From Oscillospiraceae bacterium (GTDB lineage: Bacteria; Bacillota_A; Clostridia; Oscillospirales; Ruminococcaceae), in NCBI GenBank assembly GCA_017523995.1, contig JAFWUX010000080.1, positions 1-17,950 of the forward strand: 17,950 nt of DNA. The letters run 5' to 3'. The position numbers and the translations under genes were made by a program. This document shows positions 1-6,819 of this stretch, piece after piece. The notes below the pieces were generated by a model that did not search any database, was not told the DNA's origin, and saw only the letters and a program-made list of their open reading frames with translations. Within the stretch, counting starts at the first letter, position 1; each line of letters begins with the position of its first letter.

Positions 1-1
1 A

Positions 2-796
2 GACGAGGACGATGAAGACGAGTACGAGGACGATGAAGACGAGTACGAGGACGATGAAGACGAGTACGAGGACGATGAAGACGAGTACGAGGATGATGAT
101 GACGAGTACGAGGACGATGATGACGAGTACGAGGATGACGATGACGAGTACGAGGACGATGATGACGAGTACGAGGACGATGATGACGAGTACGAGGATG
201 ATGATGACGAGTACGAGGATGATGATGACGAGTACGAGGATGACGAAGACGAATATGAGGATGATGAAGCGGAATCCGGCAGCGATGTGACGGAAACCGC
301 AGCACCGGCGGAACCGGAAAAGCCGAAGAAGGAAAAGTTCGAGGTCAAGATCGACTATGACAGCATTGACTTCGACGAGGACTTTGACGATGAAGAACCG
401 GAGCAGCCGGAAACGCAGGTCAAGGCGCCTGTCCGCACGGTCAAGGATACCGGCGATGACGATGAACTGTTCAGCGATGCACCGACATTCGGCGAGCGCG
501 CGGGCGGATTCTTTGCATCGCTGAAGGACAAGCTCACAGGTCTGAAGGATTCGCTGCTCGGCAAGCTCCAGCACGATCCGCTGGAGGACGAGGAGTTTGC
601 AGCGCTTGCCGAGGAGCTCGAGGATGATTTCGAGGATGATCTCCCGAAAGCGGATGCCGATGATGCCGGATACACCGGACGGCATTCCGGCGATGCGGAT
701 GCAGATGCAGATGCAGATGCGGATGAGATCACAGAGGAAGATGATTTCGACGAGGACGATGAGGATGACAGCACCTATCACGGCGCACACTTCTGA
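2..796 (+). CDS. Highly acidic repeat protein, 3' part only (5' end outside window)
   Basis: The frame starting at base 2 is open from the window edge to TGA at 794-796, so this is the C-terminal 264 residues of a longer protein. The first ~88 residues are a heptad repeat of the form (E/D)-D-E-Y-E-D-D. Next come a Pro/Glu/Lys stretch (about residues 97-110), an acidic segment, a likely amphipathic helix around FFASLKDKLTGLKDSLLGKL, more acidic sequence, an Asp-Ala dipeptide run (bases 692-724) and an acidic end finishing in HGAHF. An ATG at 287 lies inside this frame but has no good ribosome site, and the acidic frame continues upstream without a break, so it is not taken as the start. I see no enzyme motif and do not recognise the protein. 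A disordered polyanionic tail (ion, metal or cationic-protein binding) is possible but is inference. The downstream WG-repeat gene starts 42 bases later and may be co-transcribed. Confidence 0.8.
   Translation, partial: DEDDEDEYEDDEDEYEDDEDEYEDDEDEYEDDDDEYEDDDDEYEDDDDEYEDDDDEYEDDDDEYEDDDDEYEDDDDEYEDDEDEYEDDEAESGSDVTETAAPAEPEKPKKEKFEVKIDYDSIDFDEDFDDEEPEQPETQVKAPVRTVKDTGDDDELFSDAPTFGERAGGFFASLKDKLTGLKDSLLGKLQHDPLEDEEFAALAEELEDDFEDDLPKADADDAGYTGRHSGDADADADADADEITEEDDFDEDDEDDSTYHGAHF
14..265 (+). repeat. 21-bp tandem repeat encoding an acidic heptad, 12 copies
   Basis: Twelve consecutive 21-bp units run from base 14 to 265 with no indels; a degenerate part-unit (codons D-E-D-D) precedes them at 2-13. 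Each unit encodes (E/D)-D-E-Y-E-D-D, placing one Tyr every seven residues. Units differ almost only at GAT/GAC and GAA/GAT positions, that is by synonymous or Asp/Glu changes. The array probably continues past the left edge of the window. Confidence 0.95.
692..724 (+). repeat. Asp-Ala dipeptide run (6-bp microsatellite in coding sequence)
   Basis: Eleven codons alternate GAT with GCA or GCG, giving D-A-D-A-D-A-D-A-D-A-D inside the acidic gene. This is a second, independent low-complexity tract near the C-terminus of the same protein. Copy changes of 6 bp would keep the frame. Confidence 0.9.
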
Positions 797-838
797 GCGC
801 CGGAACCGCCCTGACGAAAACGGAAAGGAACGCCGCCT

Positions 839-1837
839 ATGAACCGCCGCCTGAAGCTGCTGATTCTTGTGCTGCTGTTTGCCGTGCTCTGCCTGAGCGC
901 CGCGATCGTCAGCTTCCGGCTCGCTTCTCCGGCAGGCGAACAGCCCCAGCCGGAAGCGCAGCCCGCAGGCAACCGCAGCGCCGTCACACTCTTTGAGGGC
1001 ACAAACGGGCTCTGGGGCGCAAAAAACGCCAGCGGCAGAGTGCTGATCGAGCCGACATGGTTTTATCTGCGCACGATGAGCGATTCCGTGCTGATCGCAC
1101 GCCGCAGCGCCGGCAAAAGCGCGGAGTACGGGCTGATCCGGACGAACGGCGAGCAGCTTGTCCCGTTTATCTATCACTCGATTGTGCCGGTGGCAGCATC
1201 CGGCTCCGATCTCTGGATCGCATCCTTTGAGGAAAACGGCAGAGAGTGTGTGCATCTCTATCATGCAGACGGCACGCGCTGGTCTGATACGGCGTGGGAT
1301 TCCTGCTCCTATGAGGACGGGATGCTCCTGCTGGAAACCGGCGGAAACCGCTGGCTGGGCGCGCTGAACGGTCAGCACATCGGCTGGACGGAATGGCACA
1401 CCGCCTATCCTGTCGGGCTGCACACGCTGACACTGGATTTCAGCGAAGCGGAGCTCAAACGGCTCCCCTCTGCGGATATCCTCACGGATATCGGGGAGGC
1501 GGCAGCCGGATATCTGCGCTATCTCTTTATCACGAAGCAGCATCCGGATAAAACGATGCTGCCGGAAGAAAGCAAATCGGAAGTCCTGATGGATTACCAT
1601 TATATCTCCTGCCGGCTTGTCTCTGCGAAGATCAGCCGGATCAAGGCGCTCGAAACGGACGGTCTGCCCTCTTATCTGGTGCAGATGCAGGTTCGCTATC
1701 AGCGCCCGACCGCGGAAAGCAGCATCGGCGATACGATTGACACATCCATGATGCTGACTCTGACGCGCAGTACCACCGGTACACTGACCTACAGCAGCTT
1801 TACCGATTCCCAGATGAATGCCGCAGGCGGCATCTGA
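839..1837 (+). CDS. Membrane-anchored protein with WG-type repeats
   Basis: The 332-residue product starts at ATG 839, with GGAAAGGAA at 822-830 as the ribosome site. Residues 1-5 are basic and residues 6-28 form a hydrophobic helix without a clear cleavage site, so a signal anchor with an extracytoplasmic body is likely. A short Pro/Gln/Ala linker follows. Residues ~54-77 (NGLWGAKNASGRVLIEPTWF) and ~94-116 (EYGLIRTNGEQLVPFIYHSI) match the WG beta-repeat pattern of Gly-Leu/Trp-Gly, an N-G turn and a hydrophobic-P-x-aromatic end. A third, weaker repeat may cover residues ~125-160. The C-terminal half has no motif I recognise, although its alternating pattern suggests a beta-rich domain. WG-repeat proteins are usually cell-surface or periplasmic binding modules of unknown ligand. 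The only link to the purine genes is that it lies just upstream of purE. Confidence 0.82.
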   Translation: MNRRLKLLILVLLFAVLCLSAAIVSFRLASPAGEQPQPEAQPAGNRSAVTLFEGTNGLWGAKNASGRVLIEPTWFYLRTMSDSVLIARRSAGKSAEYGLIRTNGEQLVPFIYHSIVPVAASGSDLWIASFEENGRECVHLYHADGTRWSDTAWDSCSYEDGMLLLETGGNRWLGALNGQHIGWTEWHTAYPVGLHTLTLDFSEAELKRLPSADILTDIGEAAAGYLRYLFITKQHPDKTMLPEESKSEVLMDYHYISCRLVSAKISRIKALETDGLPSYLVQMQVRYQRPTAESSIGDTIDTSMMLTLTRSTTGTLTYSSFTDSQMNAAGGI

Positions 1838-1878
1838 GAACGGATGCATATCAACCCTTGAAAGGAGCAATTTCAATC

Positions 1879-2376
1879 ATGAAAAAGGTTGCAGTCATCA
1901 TGGGCAGCGACAGCGATTTTCCTGTCGTCAAGGGTGCCCTGACAGAGCTCAAGAGCTTCGGCGTTCCGTTTGAAGCACATGTCATGAGCGCACACAGAAC
2001 ACCGGCGCTTGCCGCAGAATTCGCAGCAAATGCGGAGAAAAACGGCTTCGGCGTGATCATCTGTGCAGCGGGCATGGCGGCACATCTCGCGGGCGTCATC
2101 GCGGGACACACCACACTGCCGGTGATCGGCATTCCCTGCAAGGGCGCGCAGCTTGACGGGCTTGATGCGCTGCTTGCAACGGTCATGATGCCGAGCGGCA
2201 TTCCGGTCGCAACGGTCGCCGTGGACGGCGCAAAGAATGCGGCGATCCTTGCCGTGCAGATGCTCGCGCTTTCCGATGAAGGTCTTGCTGCGAAGCTCAA
2301 GGAGCGCAAGTCCGAAATGATCGTCGGCGTGCGCAAAAAGGACGCAGCACTGCAGGAAATGATCGCGGAGCTGTGA
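1879..2376 (+). CDS. purE: N5-carboxyaminoimidazole ribonucleotide mutase (PurE)
   Basis: This 165-residue protein interconverts N5-CAIR and CAIR in step 6 of purine synthesis. The family signatures are clear: GSDSD at residues 9-13, SAHRTP at 37-42 with the catalytic His39, AGMAAHLAGV at 64-73 and MPSGIPVATVA at 104-114. The last block and the overall length fit class I PurE, which uses N5-CAIR made by PurK, rather than class II AIR carboxylase. ATG 1879 is preceded by AAAGGAG at 1861-1867. An in-frame TTG at 1858 overlaps that ribosome site and is rejected; MKKVAVIMGSDSD is the normal family N-terminus. It is the first pur gene of the cluster. No purK lies in this window. Confidence 0.96.
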   Translation: MKKVAVIMGSDSDFPVVKGALTELKSFGVPFEAHVMSAHRTPALAAEFAANAEKNGFGVIICAAGMAAHLAGVIAGHTTLPVIGIPCKGAQLDGLDALLATVMMPSGIPVATVAVDGAKNAAILAVQMLALSDEGLAAKLKERKSEMIVGVRKKDAALQEMIAEL

Positions 2377-2561
2377 GTCCGGTGTCCGGAGCAAAGCTGT
2401 GCGAACAGTGCGGCAAAGAGCCTGCGGCAGATCTGGATTTATCAGATGCAGAGCTTTCTGAAATCCATGCAGAACTCCTCAGCCGGATGCAGGCGCAGAA
2501 GTCCGAAAGCTTCTTTGAGAAGCTCCGGCGCAGAATCAAAAAGCTGGGCAATGCGGAATGA
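2373..2561 (+). CDS. Small Cys-x2-Cys protein overlapping the purE stop
   Basis: A 62-residue ORF starts at GTG 2373, overlapping the purE TGA by 4 bp (GTGA); a second in-frame GTG at 2382 is an alternative start. The sequence opens with KLCEQCGKEPA, a single Cys-x2-Cys knuckle like the N-terminal zinc finger of McsA-type proteins, followed by an acidic helix and a basic C-terminal helix (FFEKLRRRIKKLG). It fills nearly the whole purE-purC gap, has the composition of a real protein and ends 43 bases before the purC start. GGAG at 2367-2370 is close for GTG 2373 and better spaced for GTG 2382. One CxxC pair cannot fill a zinc site alone, so it may dimerise. Function unknown. Confidence 0.6.
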   Translation: MSPVSGAKLCEQCGKEPAADLDLSDAELSEIHAELLSRMQAQKSESFFEKLRRRIKKLGNAE

Positions 2562-2590
2562 TCCGCAAATACATATGTGAACCAATATTT

Positions 2591-2596
2591 AGGAGG
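2591..2596 (+). promoter_or_regulatory. Strong ribosome binding site of purC
   Basis: AGGAGG lies 8 bases before the purC ATG at 2605, a near-perfect match to the anti-Shine-Dalgarno sequence. It is AT-flanked, unlike the surrounding coding sequence. Confidence 0.85.
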
Positions 2597-2604
2597 AAAA
2601 TACA

Positions 2605-3324
2605 ATGGCAAATGTAACAAAAGGCGAGCAGCTCTATGAGGGCAAGGCAAAGAAGGTCTTTGCGACCAGCGATCCGGATCTCGTGATCGTCGATTACAAG
2701 GACGATGCAACCGCAGGCGACGGCGCAAAGAAGGGCACGATCAAGGGCAAGGGCGTCATCAACAACCAGATGACCAATGTCATGTTCCAGATGCTCGAGA
2801 AGGAAGGCGTCCCGACCCACTTTGTTGAGGAGCTCTCCGAGCGCGAGACGCTTGTCAAAAAGGTCTCGATTGTTCCGCTGGAGGTTATCGTCCGCAATGT
2901 TGCAGCCGGCAGCTTCTCCAAGAGAATGGGCGTTGAGGAGGGCAGAAAGCTCCTGACCCCGATCCTCGAGTTCAGCTACAAGAACGATGATCTGCACGAT
3001 CCGTTCATCAACGATTACTATGCACTGGCACTGGGTCTTGCAACGAAAGAGGAGCTCGACACCATCGCAAAGTATGCATTCAAGGTCAATGAGTTCATGA
3101 TCGGCTTTTTCAAGAAGATGAACATCGACCTGATCGACTTCAAGATCGAGTTCGGCAGATTCCACGACCAGATTGTCCTCGCAGACGAGATCTCGCCGGA
3201 TACCTGCCGCTTCTGGGATTCCACCACGCACGAGAAGCTCGACAAGGACCGCTTCCGCAGAGACATGGGCGGCGTTGAGGAGGCATATCAGGAGATCATG
3301 AAGCGCCTCAAGGAGAACGCATAA
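2605..3324 (+). CDS. purC: SAICAR synthetase (PurC)
   Basis: The 239-residue product joins CAIR and aspartate using ATP in step 7 of purine synthesis. Visible family blocks are [10 protein letters not shown] (residues 10-19, nucleotide-binding strand), the [20 protein letters not shown] region (30-49), [17 protein letters not shown] (91-107) and the aspartate/CAIR-binding block [13 protein letters not shown] (193-205). Length is typical for the bacterial short form. The start is fixed by AGGAGG at 2591-2596. It follows purE functionally, with only the small CxxC ORF between them. The 140-base gap to the next gene contains a hairpin repeat and may reduce readthrough. Confidence 0.97.
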   Translation: MANVTKGEQLYEGKAKKVFATSDPDLVIVDYKDDATAGDGAKKGTIKGKGVINNQMTNVMFQMLEKEGVPTHFVEELSERETLVKKVSIVPLEVIVRNVAAGSFSKRMGVEEGRKLLTPILEFSYKNDDLHDPFINDYYALALGLATKEELDTIAKYAFKVNEFMIGFFKKMNIDLIDFKIEFGRFHDQIVLADEISPDTCRFWDSTTHEKLDKDRFRRDMGGVEEAYQEIMKRLKENA

Positions 3325-3368
3325 TTCCGCTTAATCCCTGAATGACTGCACTTGATTCGACATAAATC

Positions 3369-3421
3369 GGGATTCCAAAGGGGCTTTTGTCCCTTTGGTG
3401 CGGTTTGGGCACAGAGCCCAT
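3369..3421 (+). repeat. Hairpin repeat half-unit in the purC-purF gap
   Basis: This stretch begins GGGATTCCAAAGGG. It contains an 8-bp perfect inverted repeat (CCAAAGGG 3375-3382 and CCCTTTGG 3391-3398, 8-base loop), then GCGGTTTGGGC and a second small stem (TGGGC...GCCCA). The order and sequence match the reverse complement of 10771-10820 and, in the same orientation, 10868-10922. It is therefore one half of the palindromic element found after the AICAR transformylase gene. The remainder of the 3325-3464 gap shows nothing else beyond the next gene's ribosome site. Confidence 0.8.
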
Positions 3422-3464
3422 TCAGAATCTGTCCGCGAAGCGGATACCTTATTGGAGGAAGTTT

Positions 3465-4865
3465 ATGGGCGGTATTTTCGGCGCGGTGTCCAAATCGGAC
3501 ATTACCGCTGACCTGTTCTTCGGAATAGATTACCACACACATCTCGGCGCACGCAGAGGCGGCATGGCGGTTTATGCCCCTGAGACCGGTTTTCAGCGTG
3601 CGATCCACAACATTGAAAATGCACCGTTCCGGACAAAGTTCGGCGACGATATGGATGATATGCACGGCAACATGGGCATCGGATGTATCAGTGACACCGA
3701 TCCGCAGCCGGTCATGGTGCGCTCTCATCTCGGCAGCTACGCGCTGACGACAGTCGGCAGAATCAACAATGCCGAAGCCCTTGTCGAGGACATCATCTCG
3801 AAGGGCGGCCACTTCAACGAGCAGAGCGGCGGTCAGCTCAACCCGACCGAGCTTGTAGCATCGCTGATCAACCAGTGCGACACCATCGCGGAGGGCATCC
3901 GCTACGCACAAAAGCAGATTAACGGCTCGATGACGCTCCTGCTGATGACGAAGGACGGGCTTTATGCAGCGCGTGATTATCTCGGCAGAACGCCGCTGAT
4001 TCTCGGACACAAAGAGGGCGCCTACTGTGCAGCCTTTGAGTCCTTCTCTTATATGAACCTCGGCTACCGCTATGAGCGCGACTTGGGCCCGGGCGAGATC
4101 GTGTTCCTGACACCGGATTCCTGCGAGACGCTCAAGGAACCGAACAAGAAAATGAAGATCTGCGCATTCCTGTGGATCTATTACGGCTACACCACCTCAT
4201 GTTATGAGGGCGTGAACGTCGAGGTCATGCGCAACAACTGCGGCGCGCTGCTCGCACGGCGCGACAAGGGCATTGATGTCGATTATGTTGCAGGCGTGCC
4301 GGAATCGGGCAACGGCCATGCAATCGGCTATGCGAATGAAAGCGGCATCAAGTTTGCGCGTCCGTTTATCAAGTACACCCCGACATGGGTGCGCAGCTTC
4401 ACGCCGGCAAAGCAGTCGATCCGCGATCTGACGGCACATATGAAGCTGATCCCCGTGGAGCAGCTGATCCGCGGCAAAAAGCTGCTGTTCCTCGATGATT
4501 CCGTTGTGCGCGGCACACAGATGCGCAACACAGTGGAATTCCTTTACAACAACGGCGCGAAAGAGGTGCATATCCGTTCCGCTTCGCCGCCTTCGATGTT
4601 CGGATGTAAGTATCTGAACTTCTCGCCGGGCAAATCCGATATGGATCTGATTGCGCGGCAGGTTGTCCGCGATTTTGACGGCGACGACCGCTATCTCAAG
4701 GATTACTGCACGGATAATACCGAGCGCTATCACGCAATGGTCGAGCAGATCGCGCGCAGACTGAACTTCACCTCGCTGAAGTATCACCTGCTCGCAGATG
4801 TAAAAACGGCAGTCGGCATTGATCCCGATTCGCTCTGCACCTACTGCTTCACCGGCGAAGAATAA
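3465..4865 (+). CDS. purF: PurF-like amidophosphoribosyltransferase lacking the glutaminase nucleophile
   Basis: The 466-residue protein has the PurF layout: an N-terminal Ntn-type domain (about 1-225) and a phosphoribosyltransferase domain with the PRPP loop LFLDDSVVRGTQ at 341-352 and GVPESGNGHAIGYA at 277-290. Cys233, Cys381, Cys458 and Cys461 sit where the four [4Fe-4S] ligands of Bacillus-type PurF are expected. The N-terminus is Met-Gly-Gly-Ile-Phe-Gly, so the Cys that normally follows Met (or a propeptide) and attacks glutamine is Gly. The HVRYST, HNG and SDTE glutaminase motifs are also replaced (around GCISDTDP, TTVGRINN and LNPTELVA). ATG 3465 with GGAGG at 3454-3458 sets the start; in-frame codons further upstream run through the hairpin repeat. 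It may make phosphoribosylamine from free ammonia or with a partner glutaminase (inference). I recall similar Gly-start homologues in other gut anaerobes but cannot check that here. Confidence 0.88.
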   Translation: MGGIFGAVSKSDITADLFFGIDYHTHLGARRGGMAVYAPETGFQRAIHNIENAPFRTKFGDDMDDMHGNMGIGCISDTDPQPVMVRSHLGSYALTTVGRINNAEALVEDIISKGGHFNEQSGGQLNPTELVASLINQCDTIAEGIRYAQKQINGSMTLLLMTKDGLYAARDYLGRTPLILGHKEGAYCAAFESFSYMNLGYRYERDLGPGEIVFLTPDSCETLKEPNKKMKICAFLWIYYGYTTSCYEGVNVEVMRNNCGALLARRDKGIDVDYVAGVPESGNGHAIGYANESGIKFARPFIKYTPTWVRSFTPAKQSIRDLTAHMKLIPVEQLIRGKKLLFLDDSVVRGTQMRNTVEFLYNNGAKEVHIRSASPPSMFGCKYLNFSPGKSDMDLIARQVVRDFDGDDRYLKDYCTDNTERYHAMVEQIARRLNFTSLKYHLLADVKTAVGIDPDSLCTYCFTGEE

Positions 4866-4917
4866 TCGGCAGTGCCGACAGCCGGTTTGACAGCAAAACC
4901 TGATATGAGGAAAAACT

Positions 4918-5655
4918 ATGTTTCAGCAGGAGATTCTGAATCAGATTCAGGTCAACATTCACAGCAGCGTGTGCATCCGCGGTGAAAAGGCCATTTATAT
5001 CGACCCGATCAAAATTCCGGATGCGCCGCATGATGCCGACCTGATTCTCATTACGCACCCGCATTTCGATCATTTTTCCCCGAGGGACATCAAAAAGCTG
5101 CTCAGGGAGGATACGGTCATCGCGGTGCCGGAGCGCATCGCACCGATCGTCAAGCTCCGCACGGGCAGAGAACCGCTGCGTCTCACACCGGGGCAGTCGC
5201 AGACAATCTGCGGCGTTCCGGTTGAGACGGTTGCAGCGTATAATCTGAATAAGCCTGCGCACCGCAAGAGCATGGGCTGGCTCGGGTATGTCCTGACGCT
5301 CGGCGAAACGCGCGCCTATATCACCGGTGATACCGATGTCACACCGGAGAGCAGCGCCGTGAACTGCGATATCCTGATGCTGCCGGTCAGCGGCGGCATG
5401 TACACCATGACGGCACAGCAGGCGGCGGAAATGACCAATCAGATCAAGCCGCACACCGTCATCCCGATTCATTACGGCGCACTGCTCGGCGGCAGAAAAG
5501 CGCCGGAGGATTTCCGTGCAGCAGTTGCCGCCGGAATCGAAACGGATATCCGCGATACCGTCTATAACAATCTGATGATTTGGCAGATTCTCCGCGTCAT
5601 TCCGATCGCGCTGATCTGCGGATGCATCGGATATCTTGTAGGACGGTTACTATGA
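4918..5655 (+). CDS. Metallo-beta-lactamase-fold hydrolase with C-terminal membrane helix
   Basis: This 245-residue protein belongs to the UlaG-like/YtnP-like branch of the metallo-beta-lactamase superfamily. The metal-binding motif THPHFDHFSP (H-x-H-x-D-H) is intact. Later ligand positions are the His in the NLNKPAHRKSMGWLGYV block, the Asp of TGDTD and the His of VIPIHYG. The hydrolase domain would normally end near residue 210. Here a further ~35 residues finish in a hydrophobic helix (about 224-243: VIPIALICGCIGYLVGRLL), suggesting a tail-anchored enzyme. The start ATG 4918 follows GAGGA at 4907-4911. Its place between purF-like and purM suggests a link to nucleotide or ribose-phosphate metabolism, but the substrate cannot be read from sequence. 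Confidence 0.85.
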   Translation: MFQQEILNQIQVNIHSSVCIRGEKAIYIDPIKIPDAPHDADLILITHPHFDHFSPRDIKKLLREDTVIAVPERIAPIVKLRTGREPLRLTPGQSQTICGVPVETVAAYNLNKPAHRKSMGWLGYVLTLGETRAYITGDTDVTPESSAVNCDILMLPVSGGMYTMTAQQAAEMTNQIKPHTVIPIHYGALLGGRKAPEDFRAAVAAGIETDIRDTVYNNLMIWQILRVIPIALICGCIGYLVGRLL

Positions 5656-5686
5656 TTTTCACGCATCTGCTTTGAACACGATGCGA

Positions 5687-5734
5687 TGCTCTGCGACGGA
5701 GCCAGAGCAGACCGGCGGCAGGCATCCCCTGCCG
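5687..5734 (+). other. Two adjacent hairpins in the leader of purM
   Basis: The 110-base gap before purM holds two perfect 7-bp stems: TGCTCTG (5687-5693) with CAGAGCA (5703-5709), and CGGCAGG (5716-5722) with CCTGCCG (5728-5734). Neither is followed by a T-run, so they are not classic terminators. They could be mRNA processing or stability structures. No purine riboswitch core was recognised. Confidence 0.4.
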
Positions 5735-5765
5735 ACCGCAGAAACGATCAAGAGGAGAATTTAGA

Positions 5766-6812
5766 ATGGCAAACGAAAAAAACAGCTTTTCTGAAAGCTA
5801 CGCAAAGGCAGGCGTAGACGTCACAGCCGGCTACAAGGCGGTTGAGCTGATGAAGAAGCATGTCGCAAGAACCGCAACTGCCGGTGCGATTGACGGAATC
5901 GGCGGCTTCGGCGGCCTGTTCCTGCCCGACCTCAAGGGCATGGAGGAGCCGGTGCTGGTTTCCGGCACAGACGGCGTCGGCACAAAGCTCAAGATCGCGA
6001 TGCTGATGAACAAGCACAATACCATCGGTATTGACTGCGTGGCAATGTGCGTCAATGACGTCATCTGCTGCGGAGCAAAGCCGCTGTTCTTCCTCGATTA
6101 CATCGCCTGCGGCAAGAACTATCCGGAAAAGATCGCGACGATTGTCGAGGGCGTTGCAGAGGGCTGCGTGCAGGCAGGCTGCGCACTGATCGGCGGCGAG
6201 ACTGCCGAGCACCCGGGCATGATGCCGGATGACGATTACGATCTCGCGGGCTTCACCGTCGGCATTGTGGACCGCAAAAAGCTCCTGAAGCCTGATACGC
6301 AGAAGGCAGGCGATGTCCTCATCGCAATCGCATCGAGCGGTGTGCATTCCAACGGCTTCTCGCTTGTGCGCAAGGTGTTCACCGTCAGTGAGAAGAACCT
6401 TGCCCGCCATTTTGCAGACCTCGGCTCGACACTGGGCGAGTGCCTGCTGACACCGACGCGCATCTATGTCAAGCCGGTGCTTTCGCTGCTGGAGCAGGTC
6501 AATGTCAAGGCGATCTCCCACATCACGGGCGGCGGCTTCTATGAGAACATCCCGCGCAGCCTGCCGGACGGCATCTCCGCGAGAATCGCACGCAAGGATG
6601 TGCAGGTGCTCCCGATCTTCGATCTGATTGCACGCACCGGCAACATTCCGGAGCGCGATATGTTCAATACCTTTAATATGGGCGTCGGCATGATTGTTTC
6701 CGTCGCACCGGAGGATGCGGACAAGACCGTCGCAGCCCTCGAGGCAGCCGGCGAGCACGCATACATCCTCGGCGAGCTGGTCGAGAGCAATGAAGGTGTT
6801 ATCATTGAATAA
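5766..6812 (+). CDS. purM: AIR synthetase (PurM)
   Basis: The 348-residue product closes the imidazole ring, converting FGAM and ATP to AIR (step 5). It carries the PurM signatures SYAKAGVD (11-18), [12 protein letters not shown] (65-76), the block from [16 protein letters not shown] (97-112) and [10 protein letters not shown] (143-152), followed by [14 protein letters not shown] and the C-terminal [10 protein letters not shown] block. Length is standard. The ribosome site AGGAG lies just before ATG 5766. Its substrate-producing enzyme PurL is not in this window. The lipoprotein gene follows after 7 bases, so the two are probably co-translated. Confidence 0.97.
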   Translation: MANEKNSFSESYAKAGVDVTAGYKAVELMKKHVARTATAGAIDGIGGFGGLFLPDLKGMEEPVLVSGTDGVGTKLKIAMLMNKHNTIGIDCVAMCVNDVICCGAKPLFFLDYIACGKNYPEKIATIVEGVAEGCVQAGCALIGGETAEHPGMMPDDDYDLAGFTVGIVDRKKLLKPDTQKAGDVLIAIASSGVHSNGFSLVRKVFTVSEKNLARHFADLGSTLGECLLTPTRIYVKPVLSLLEQVNVKAISHITGGGFYENIPRSLPDGISARIARKDVQVLPIFDLIARTGNIPERDMFNTFNMGVGMIVSVAPEDADKTVAALEAAGEHAYILGELVESNEGVIIE

Positions 6813-6819
6813 TCGACCG

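Noticed and set aside
12..290. ORF reading Met-Lys-Thr-Ser-Thr-Arg-Thr repeats
   Set aside because: It is another frame of the 21-bp acidic repeat. A 21-bp period keeps any frame open, and the frame at base 2 continues into the acidic gene with sensible composition.
355..774. Serine-rich minus-strand ORF
   Set aside because: It is the complement of the Asp/Glu codons of the acidic protein; GAT/GAC/GAG read backwards give Ser/Leu runs.
3387..3464. Longer PurF-like N-terminus starting at 3387
   Set aside because: It would translate through the hairpin repeat with no homologous sequence. GGAGG at 3454-3458 places the start at 3465.
5656..5765. Purine (guanine/adenine) riboswitch in the purM leader, and similar leaders before purE and purC
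   Set aside because: Only simple hairpins are present. I could not find the conserved three-way junction core, and the purE and purC leaders are too short.
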